NCBI RefSeq assembly: GCF_001277345.1
Contig: NZ_LIUT01000001.1
Coordinates: forward strand, 1,448,358-1,512,357
Reading direction: 5' to 3'
DNA: 64,000 nucleotides
Source of the DNA: Paenibacillus solani
GTDB taxonomy: Bacteria > Bacillota > Bacilli > Paenibacillales > Paenibacillaceae
Shown here: one piece after another, positions 43,199 to 50,335 of the stretch
Layout of the letters: the number at the start of each line of letters is the position of its first letter
Numbering within the stretch: position 1 is the first letter of the stretch
Program-made: the position numbers and the translations under genes
The notes under the pieces: model-generated
Told to the model about the DNA's origin: nothing
Databases searched by the model: none
What the model saw: only the letters and a program-made list of their open reading frames with translations

Positions 43199-43666
43199 AT
43201 GCCATATGAACCGAATACAGCCGATCAGGTACAGGGCAATCAGCTTTTTGTTTTTTATGACAACTGGTGTCCGCTGTGTGCTCGCACGATGCGTTTCTAC
43301 CGGAAGTGGGATTGGTTCAAGCGCATAAATTTTATGCCGGCCAGGGAGGGAGAAATCCTTGAGCAATTTCAAGTGAATCAGGAACAAGCGCTGAAACGAA
43401 TGGTTGCCATAAAATACAGCAAGAAAAAGAATAGCGGAAAGACTGCGGACACGGCAAAGCGTCCGGAGATGTTGCTGTTTGAGGGTATTGACACCATCTA
43501 CCATATGAGCCGGCAAATACCCATACTATGGGTGCTCGTTCCGTTTTTGTATGTGTCCCGCATCCTTGGGATTGGTACATGCATATACGACTGGATCGCA
43601 AGCAGCAGGAAGATCATTCCGATCGGCCAATGCGAAGGCGATGTTTGCCTAATCCCTAAGAGATGA
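43199..43666 (+). CDS. DCC (DUF393) thiol-disulfide oxidoreductase-like protein
   Basis: 155-aa DCC-family protein. The family motif reads VFYDNWCPLC (Cys24, Cys27; the usual DGxCxxC with Asn-Trp in place of Gly), followed by RFYRKWDWFKRINFMP and a C-terminal hydrophobic segment (PILWVLVPFLYVSRI). ATG 43199 follows GGAGAGG at 6 nt; an earlier ATG at 43184 has no site. It starts 20 bp after the HTTM gene. HTTM and DCC domains often co-occur or fuse, supporting a joint role. Its redox target cannot be the mature precursor, which has no cysteine. Confidence 0.88.
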   Translation: MPYEPNTADQVQGNQLFVFYDNWCPLCARTMRFYRKWDWFKRINFMPAREGEILEQFQVNQEQALKRMVAIKYSKKKNSGKTADTAKRPEMLLFEGIDTIYHMSRQIPILWVLVPFLYVSRILGIGTCIYDWIASSRKIIPIGQCEGDVCLIPKR

Positions 43667-43857
43667 AAAAGGTGTTCATGCCAACCGAGCAGCGAAATGG
43701 TGTTGAAATACATCGGCGGCATCCGTATACCAGTGGCTGCTCTAACGCCATAACTTCATTGAACTAAAACGCGGCGAAACCATAGCCGTTGCGTTCCGCA
43801 TTCATCCGCATGATTACTGTCTGTACTTCGAGTGCTAATCCGAGATACACGAGAGGC

Positions 43858-43881
43858 TGCCCCGATATGGGGCAGTTTTTT
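43858..43881 (+). terminator. Rho-independent terminator of the peptide locus
   Basis: CTGCCC / GGGCAG with a 6-nt loop, followed by six T (43876-43881). The stretch 43667-43857 upstream has no recognisable gene. Confidence 0.8.
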
Positions 43882-44269
43882 GTGCGCTTGACAGCGCGAC
43901 GACTAAGGAGTGAAAGTGTCCAGAATACCACGAGGTGGCGGAAATGCATAGTCGACATGGCAGTGAGTAGTCCGAGAGGATGCGTGCGGAGGGCTTGGAA
44001 ATATGAGGTGATTGAATAAAGTCTATGCCGCGGCTGTAACGTATTGGCGTAATGTGCTGAGTAGGCGAAGTCAAAAGAGATATGTGACGTGGGAAGAATA
44101 CCCCCGCATTCGAATGTTATTTCCACTTAAGCAACCGAAAATCTTCATTCCCTACAAACGATTGAAGGCTTAAGCTATACTGTGAAGCAATTTCTGAAGA
44201 GCCCGGTGCGGGAAATCCGCACGCCGGGTTCTGTGGGGGTACGGGCCACCAGTTGGATGGCCCTCCAAT
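43882..44269 (+). mobile_element. Group IIC intron remnant C, inserted behind a terminator
   Basis: GTGCGC, a typical group II 5' end, starts exactly after the T-run of the terminator, the target preference of class C introns. A fragment of intron RNA (43882-43990) is joined to the end of a reverse transcriptase frame (about 44010-44172): YWRNVLSRRSQKRYVTWEEY...FPLKQPKIFIPYKRLKA. Domain V is clear at 44199-44232 (GAGCCCGGTGCGGGAAAT...CCGGGTTC), followed by domain VI to about 44269. The RT core is missing. The RT end differs from remnants A and B. Confidence 0.85.
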
Positions 44270-44447
44270 AAAATTTCAGCTATCCACTCTACGAATTTGT
44301 CTTGAATCGAGGTTTATATTATTTCATTCCCTGCATCCATAATGCCACTGAACATCCGCCAGCATACTCTGTCAGGCGTTTAACCTTAGGGCAGGCGTGT
44401 GCATATGCTGAAATGGAACATGGGTTTAATGGAATGGAGGGATACGG

Positions 44448-45452
44448 ATGAAACGTCAAAAATGGTGGGGGCTGGCTTTGTCGATGCTCCTCGTATACGG
44501 GGCAGTACTTACCGGGTGCAGTGGTGGCGGCTCTTCTACAAAGGTCCGGATTGGCGAAGTGACACGTTCGATCTTTTATGCGCCGCAGTACGTCGCACTA
44601 GAGAAGGGTTTTTTCAAGGAAGAGGGTCTGAATGTTGAGCTGCAGACGACGCCTGGCGGAGATAAAACGATGACCGCTCTGCTGTCGGGAGCTATCGATG
44701 TGGCACTTGTTGGATCGGAGACATCCATTTATGTGTACCAGCAGGGCTCGGAGGATCCGGTTATTAACTTCGGGCAGGTGACGCAGACGGACGGCACGTT
44801 CCTGATGGCCAGGGACGGGGCGAGTGCTTTCGACTGGAATCAGCTGAAGGGTAAAGTGTTTCTCGGACAGCGCAAGGGCGGTATGCCGCAGATGGCAGGC
44901 GAGTTCACATTGAAGAAAAATGGGATCGACCCACAGGCGGATTTGGAATTGATACAGAACATCGATTTTGCCAATATCGCTTCCGCTTATGCTTCCGGCA
45001 CGGGTGAGTTCGTGCAGTTGTTTGAGCCTCAAGCTTCGATTTTTGAAAAAGAAGGACGGGGCAAGGTTGTTGCATCCTTTGGTGTGGAAAGCGGGCATCT
45101 GCCGTACACCGTCTTCATGACGAAACAGAGTTATATCGATAAACATGATGCAACCGTGCAGAAGTTTACGAATGCGCTCTACAAGGCACAACAATGGGTG
45201 GAGTCAAGCAGCCCGGAGGATATCGCCGATGCGATCATGCCGTATTTTAAAGACAGCGACCGGGAGATCGTTGTGTCTTCTGTCAAACGTTACAAGGAGC
45301 AAGGCAGCTATGCAACCGATCCGATCGTGGATGAAGCGGAGTGGAACAATTTGCTGGACGTGATGGATCAAGCCGGAGAATTGAAGGAACGGGTGACGCC
45401 AGGCACGATCGTTAACAACAGCTTTGCCGAGAAAGCGAAGCAGGCAAAATAA
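44448..45452 (+). CDS. NMT1/SsuA-type ABC substrate-binding lipoprotein
   Basis: 334-aa lipoprotein. Lipobox LTGC with lipidated Cys24, then a type II periplasmic-binding fold of the SsuA/TauA/ThiY group: GEVTRSIFYAPQYVALEKGFFKEEGL, GGDKTMTALLSGAIDVALVG, and a C-terminal EWNNLLDVMDQAGEL region. It presents substrate to the permease and ATPase encoded next, a set resembling Bacillus YtlA-YtlC-YtlD. Ligand could be a sulfonate, nitrile/pyrimidine or similar small anion. GGAGG precedes the ATG. Confidence 0.9.
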   Translation: MKRQKWWGLALSMLLVYGAVLTGCSGGGSSTKVRIGEVTRSIFYAPQYVALEKGFFKEEGLNVELQTTPGGDKTMTALLSGAIDVALVGSETSIYVYQQGSEDPVINFGQVTQTDGTFLMARDGASAFDWNQLKGKVFLGQRKGGMPQMAGEFTLKKNGIDPQADLELIQNIDFANIASAYASGTGEFVQLFEPQASIFEKEGRGKVVASFGVESGHLPYTVFMTKQSYIDKHDATVQKFTNALYKAQQWVESSSPEDIADAIMPYFKDSDREIVVSSVKRYKEQGSYATDPIVDEAEWNNLLDVMDQAGELKERVTPGTIVNNSFAEKAKQAK

Positions 45453-45492
45453 TCGCGTGCTCCCGATCCATCGAATGAAAGGAGAGAGCACC

Positions 45493-46275
45493 ATGGTACC
45501 GGTAGTTGAATTGAATGATATTGCCCATGTGTACGTTACTGATCGGGAAGCCTCTCTAGCTGTGGAAGGAATACAATTGAAGGTGGACCCGGGAGAGTTC
45601 ATCAGCCTGGTAGGCCCTAGCGGCTGCGGAAAGACGACCATCTTGTCCATCATAGCCGGCCTGCTGGCACCCTCCAAAGGAACAGTCTCTCTGAACGGTA
45701 AATCGGTAAACGGGCCGTCTTCCGAGGTGGGCTACATGCTGCAGCAGGATTATCTGTTTCCATGGCGGACCATAATGGATAATGCCTTGATAGGTTTGGA
45801 ACTGACGGAGAGATTGAGTCCAGAAAGTCGCAGCGTGGTAGAGAACCTGCTCAAGGAAATGGGGCTAGGAGAAAGCGAGAGCCTTTACCCCTCGCAGCTG
45901 TCGGGCGGAATGAGGCAGCGGGTTGCGCTTGTAAGGACCTTGGCCACGGACCCGGGTCTTCTGCTGCTGGATGAACCATTCTCTGCATTGGATTATCAGA
46001 CGAAGCTGCAGCTGGAGGATCTGATCGTTGAAACTTTAAAGGAACGTGGAAAAACCGCCATTCTGGTCACACATGATTTATCTGAGGCGATTGCGATGAG
46101 CGATCGGGTCATTCTGCTTAACCGCAATCCCGGACGGGTACATCGCTTGTTCGATATCCCCGGGAACATTCGGGCAGCCCAGCCTTTTTATGCGCGCAAG
46201 GAGCCGGGTTTCAATGAACTATTTCATGAGATATGGGAGGAAATGCAAGCGATCGGGAAGGAGGGGAGTCAATGA
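45493..46275 (+). CDS. ABC transporter ATP-binding protein (SsuB/TauB type)
   Basis: 260-aa importer ATPase. Walker A GPSGCGKTT, Q-loop LQQDYLFPWRT, signature LSGGMRQRV, Walker B LLLLDEPFSALD, H-loop VTHD, and the C-terminal RVHRLFDIP typical of nitrate/sulfonate/taurine ATPases. ATG 45493 with AAAGGAG is chosen; the longer frame has no site. Its stop overlaps the permease start (ATGA). Confidence 0.93.
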   Translation: MVPVVELNDIAHVYVTDREASLAVEGIQLKVDPGEFISLVGPSGCGKTTILSIIAGLLAPSKGTVSLNGKSVNGPSSEVGYMLQQDYLFPWRTIMDNALIGLELTERLSPESRSVVENLLKEMGLGESESLYPSQLSGGMRQRVALVRTLATDPGLLLLDEPFSALDYQTKLQLEDLIVETLKERGKTAILVTHDLSEAIAMSDRVILLNRNPGRVHRLFDIPGNIRAAQPFYARKEPGFNELFHEIWEEMQAIGKEGSQ

Positions 46276-47105
46276 CATCACGAGAAGAGCCTTCCGCGGC
46301 GCCGTCAAAGGGCTGGCTTCAGGATCTTTATATCCGGCATATGAAACTAAAAAGGCGGCGCCGAAGCCGGGTACTGACCGTTCAGCTAAGCCTGCTGCTG
46401 CTGTTCTTTATCTGGTGGGAAGCGGCAGGCAGGTTCAAATGGATCGACGTGCTGCTATTCAGCTACCCGTCCAAAATCTTCGAAAACATCGGGAAGCAGG
46501 CGGTGAGCGGTGAGTTATGGGGACATTTGGGGGTCACAGTTGGCGAGACGGTTGTCGGCTTTTTGCTCGGTACGCTGGTAGGTACGCTTCTGGCCGTACT
46601 CATCTGGTGGTCACCGTTTCTCAACAAGGTGCTTGACCCGTACATGGTCGTATTTAACAGCATGCCAAAAGTGGCGCTGGGTCCGATATTTATCGTGATG
46701 TTTGGAGCTGGCTTTACCGCTATTGTCGTTACTACATTATCCATTACAGTCATCGTTACCACACTTGTCGTCTACAACAGCTTTAATGAAGTGGATTCCA
46801 ATCTGATCAAGGTCGTCCGGACCTTTGGCGGGAGCAAGCGGCAGGTGTTTCAAAGGGTCGTACTGCCGGCATCCTATCCGGCGATTGTCTCTACGCTCAA
46901 AGTCAATGTGGGCATGGCATGGGTTGGTGTCATCGTTGGCGAATTCCTCGTCGCGAAGTCAGGGCTCGGGTATCTGATCATGTATGGATTTCAGGTGTTC
47001 AACTTTACACTTGTGTTATCGAGTCTGCTCATTATCGCCGTTGTGGCTACCGCTATGTATCAGATCGTGGTGTATATAGAGAGGAAGTTGTTAACCCACC
47101 GGTAG
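46272..47105 (+). CDS. ABC transporter permease (SsuC/TauC type)
   Basis: 277-aa permease with a charged N-terminus, six helices and the EAA loop (VVRTFGGSKRQVFQRVVLPASYP). ATG 46272 overlaps the ATPase stop and has AAGGAGG upstream. It completes a three-gene importer with the lipoprotein and ATPase. Confidence 0.92.
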   Translation: MTSREEPSAAPSKGWLQDLYIRHMKLKRRRRSRVLTVQLSLLLLFFIWWEAAGRFKWIDVLLFSYPSKIFENIGKQAVSGELWGHLGVTVGETVVGFLLGTLVGTLLAVLIWWSPFLNKVLDPYMVVFNSMPKVALGPIFIVMFGAGFTAIVVTTLSITVIVTTLVVYNSFNEVDSNLIKVVRTFGGSKRQVFQRVVLPASYPAIVSTLKVNVGMAWVGVIVGEFLVAKSGLGYLIMYGFQVFNFTLVLSSLLIIAVVATAMYQIVVYIERKLLTHR

Positions 47106-47238
47106 AGGGACCTGCCAGTACAATCAAGTGCAGTTGTTTATGGCGTGAAAATAAGCTAGGATGAAGTTACCTTATTTATGCAATGAATCATCGTTCAAAT
47201 ATCGTTCATCAACTCGCCTGGAGGCTCTTCATCACATG

Positions 47239-48237
47239 GGATTTCGTGTCATCAAAACGGCTGCGGCAAGTCTGCTTGCCATACTAATTACAGATGCATT
47301 GAACATACCGGGGGCAACGTCCGCCGGTCTTCTTGCTATCCTGGGCGTTGATGTCACGCGGAAGCGAAGTGTGCGCTCGATATCCTCAAGACTCTTTGCT
47401 TCTTTACTGGGTCTGCTGCTGGCATGCATTCTGTTTTATTTTCTCGGCTTTCATTATTGGGTATTGGCATTGTATATCTTGCTTGCGTTCCCGCTGATCT
47501 CGAGAGCTAACTTCAAAGAAGGCATTGTGACGAGCTCGGTCGTAGTATTCCGCGTATTTCAGGGCGAGGCACTCAGCGTGGGGGTTCTAATTACGCAATT
47601 CGAATTGCTGATCATCGGCCTAGGTTCGGCTATGCTCGTGAATTTAGTTTATATGCCCAACAGCGAAGGGGCGATGATGGACATTCGTCGGAAGGTGGAC
47701 GGGCTGTTCTCTGTCATTTTCAGTCACTTCTCACATACGCTTAGAGACCCGGAACATATATGGGATGGCAAAGAACTGATCGAGGCCAACCGGGAGATCG
47801 AGAAGGGAATAGAAGAAGCCAAGCGTGCTTCGGAGAACCAGATGATTCATCCGGATGGCGCCTGGAATATCTATTTTTATATGCGAAAGGAACAGATGGA
47901 GAATATTCAGAGCATGATCCATCAAATATCCCAGGTGTATGAACGGCTCCCAACTGGCGTATTGACGGCCGAAATATTCGAGCAGCTAAGCCACGATGTG
48001 GTGGCAGAGGAATATACGGGGAAGTCCGAGGGTCTTCTGATTGAGCTGGAGGATCGCTTTAAGGAGATGGAGCTCCCGACCACACGTGAGGAATTCGAGG
48101 TTCGGGCTGCGATATTGCAGTTATGCCGAGAGCTGGAATACTACCTGAATATTTCGAAGAAATACAAGGCGCCCACAGCGAAAAAAGCCCGGAATAGCGC
48201 GGATTCGGCCGTATCCCTGAGGGATCGCCAGAAATAA
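47239..48237 (+). CDS. Aromatic acid exporter family protein (YqjA/DUF939-like)
   Basis: 332-aa membrane protein. Its N-terminal half has about five helices of the aromatic acid exporter (FUSC-like) family, starting MGFRVIKTAAASLLAILI, with VTRKRSVRSISSRLFASLLG between helices. The C-terminal cytoplasmic helical domain (about 165-315) is the DUF939 C-terminal part. I favour ATG 47239 (GGAGG at 11 nt) over 47161, which has only a weak site. Export substrate unknown. It lies 133 bp after the importer genes; co-transcription is possible. Confidence 0.85.
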   Translation, partial: GFRVIKTAAASLLAILITDALNIPGATSAGLLAILGVDVTRKRSVRSISSRLFASLLGLLLACILFYFLGFHYWVLALYILLAFPLISRANFKEGIVTSSVVVFRVFQGEALSVGVLITQFELLIIGLGSAMLVNLVYMPNSEGAMMDIRRKVDGLFSVIFSHFSHTLRDPEHIWDGKELIEANREIEKGIEEAKRASENQMIHPDGAWNIYFYMRKEQMENIQSMIHQISQVYERLPTGVLTAEIFEQLSHDVVAEEYTGKSEGLLIELEDRFKEMELPTTREEFEVRAAILQLCRELEYYLNISKKYKAPTAKKARNSADSAVSLRDRQK

Positions 48238-48345
48238 AACTCATATTTTTTAGCAACATATGAATTTATTTGGACCACTTCATTCAACATTCGCCCATGT
48301 CTTGCATACACATGTATGGAATGATTGTATGGAGGAGGTTCGAAG

Positions 48346-48912
48346 ATGTCATTGAGTCATAAACACCAATGTAGAGAAATCATCACGAAGGCGATCTGCG
48401 GCAAGGGTCGTAAATTCTCTACCGTAACACATACCGTGACTCCGCCTAATAATCCGACCAGTATCTTGGGGGCCTGGATTATAAACCATCAATACGAGGC
48501 GGTTGCCGCCGGAGACGGAATTGAAGTTATTGGTACTTACGATGTTAACATCTGGTATTCCTATGACAAAAATTCGCAGACCGATGTGGCGAAAGAAACG
48601 GTATCCTATGTAGAACGTGTGCCTCTTTCCTATCTGGATCCGAAGCATCGTGCATCTACGGTGGAAGTGTCGGCTGAAGCGACACAGGAGCCGAGCTGCG
48701 TGGAGGCCAGCGTATCCTCAAATGGCAAAAGTGTCATTCTGCGGGTAGAAAGAGAGTATGCGGTGGAGCTGGTTGCCGAGACCAAAGTGGTCGTCAAAGT
48801 ATGTACCGACCATCACGGTGATTATGAAGACAAGGAATTCGAATACGCCCTTGGAGACGATGTCGATGATTACGAAGACCTTGATTACGAAGGTCTGGAG
48901 GATGAGCTGTAA
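48346..48912 (+). CDS. cotE: Outer spore coat morphogenetic protein CotE
   Basis: 188-aa CotE. It shows the conserved opening CREIITKAICGKGRKFS, the NIWYSYDKNSQTDVAKETV block and the very acidic C-terminus (DDVDDYEDLDYEGLEDEL) used in outer-coat recruitment. It directs assembly of the outer spore coat in the mother cell. GGAGGAGG lies upstream of the ATG. Position ahead of mutS-mutL matches the Bacillus order, with one extra gene inserted. Confidence 0.95.
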   Translation: MSLSHKHQCREIITKAICGKGRKFSTVTHTVTPPNNPTSILGAWIINHQYEAVAAGDGIEVIGTYDVNIWYSYDKNSQTDVAKETVSYVERVPLSYLDPKHRASTVEVSAEATQEPSCVEASVSSNGKSVILRVEREYAVELVAETKVVVKVCTDHHGDYEDKEFEYALGDDVDDYEDLDYEGLEDEL

Positions 48913-49018
48913 GTTAACCCTCCTGTAGGAATGATTATAATCTTAGCATATGCAGCGGGGGCAGCTTTGCGGAGGGCGGATGCCCTCTTTTTTATTTTTA
49001 TTCGCAGGGGGCGGGAAT

Positions 49019-50275
49019 ATGGGCGGGTCTAAGGTAAAAGCAAAGGCTGCAAAAGAGTATGCAGCGCTGAAAGGGGAGGATGGGCATCTGGCGCAGGCAC
49101 GATTGATCAGGTCGGGTATCCCATGCCGCATGAACCTGGGTTCAGGTGAGGACACACGTTATACAGCCCGTTACACGGTCCATGTTAAGGAGCTGGCGGC
49201 GACGTGGATCAGCCGTGGTCTGCTGGGAGGCAGTGAAGCGGGATATCAGCCCGATGCCGAGAATGGAAGGTATGAAGATGGCCTGCTCCGGAGATTGGAG
49301 AAAGCGGCGGTGCGATCCCTGTATACGCTGGGTGTGGATGAAGGTCAGGTCCGCATTGCGGCTCGATCCGGGCGCAGACATCTGGTAGAGGAAGTTCGAA
49401 TGATCGCTGGCCATAACAAAACCGTGATGAGTGCAAAAGGGCAGGGGACCGAAGGGAACAGGGCAAGTTATGACGCACTTGAGTCTACTTCCACAATAAC
49501 ATTAGCCATGGGTATGGATCCGGAGTTCGTACTGATGAGGGATAATGGTGAAATTGTACATGCATCGGACTTCATGGAACGCGGTGGAGTTGCCGGCAGC
49601 GATGCCGTTCGTTTCCGGGGAGAGGTTATTTATCCCATCGCCGAGCTTAGACCGTCGCCAAAGCCGAGCCCGAAGGCGCTGATGATTGAAATGCAAAAAG
49701 CATTACATGAAGCTCATAGCCTGATTCGTGATCCTTCTTTAAACTGGAGGGCAGGTGCTCTGCCTTACGTGAATTTTCCATTAGGGGGTCATATTCATTT
49801 CAGCGGTGTACAGCTATCCTTGCCTCTTCTTCAAGCCCTGGATAATTATCTGGCGTTGCCTCTGGTCTTGCTGGAAGACCCCAAAGGGCGGTTTCGTAGA
49901 CCACGTTATGGTTATCTTGGAGATTTCCGGCGGCAGGCGCACGGAGGATTTGAATATCGGACATTACCCAGCTTTCTCGTGTCGCCACTGGTGGCGAAGC
50001 TGTCACTATATGTTGCCTATTTGATAGCCCAGTATAGCGATCGGCTGCCAGCAAGGCCCCTAAATACCGAGCGTTATCACCGAGCGTATTATGAAGGAGA
50101 TAAACTTGTACTCAAAGAGTGTATCGCAGGCTGGCATCGGGATCTGTCCGCACTGCCCGAATATTCGGATTACGCACGCGAGATCGAGCTGGCTCTATCG
50201 CATATGGAGGCAGGGAGAACCTGGGATGAAAGCCGAGATATCAGACCCTTGTGGAATATTCCCGTGAAGCCATGA
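49019..50275 (+). CDS. Putative amidoligase (PhiEco32-gp / COOH-NH2 ligase-like)
   Basis: 418-aa protein of the putative amidoligase enzyme family (carboxylate-amine ligase fold). Motifs: MGMDPEFVLMRDNG, IYPIAELRPSPKPSPKAL, NFPLGGHIHFSG and AHGGFEYRTLPSFLVSP, which together form the glutamine-synthetase-like active site of this family. The N-terminal third (1-150) is less conserved. Start ATG 49019 follows AGGGGGCGGGAAT. Such enzymes are predicted to make peptide bonds in surface or spore modification; linkage to cotE hints at sporulation (inference). Confidence 0.82.
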   Translation: MGGSKVKAKAAKEYAALKGEDGHLAQARLIRSGIPCRMNLGSGEDTRYTARYTVHVKELAATWISRGLLGGSEAGYQPDAENGRYEDGLLRRLEKAAVRSLYTLGVDEGQVRIAARSGRRHLVEEVRMIAGHNKTVMSAKGQGTEGNRASYDALESTSTITLAMGMDPEFVLMRDNGEIVHASDFMERGGVAGSDAVRFRGEVIYPIAELRPSPKPSPKALMIEMQKALHEAHSLIRDPSLNWRAGALPYVNFPLGGHIHFSGVQLSLPLLQALDNYLALPLVLLEDPKGRFRRPRYGYLGDFRRQAHGGFEYRTLPSFLVSPLVAKLSLYVAYLIAQYSDRLPARPLNTERYHRAYYEGDKLVLKECIAGWHRDLSALPEYSDYAREIELALSHMEAGRTWDESRDIRPLWNIPVKP

Positions 50276-50335
50276 TGCCTGCGGCTGATTTCTGTTATAA
50301 TGGAGGTCAAGCTAGATTGGTATTGGAGGTACGTC

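Noticed and set aside
36918..44269. Composite-transposon-like bracketing of the peptide locus
   Set aside because: The flanking elements are group II introns of different lineages; introns do not mobilise intervening DNA, and no terminal inverted repeats were found.
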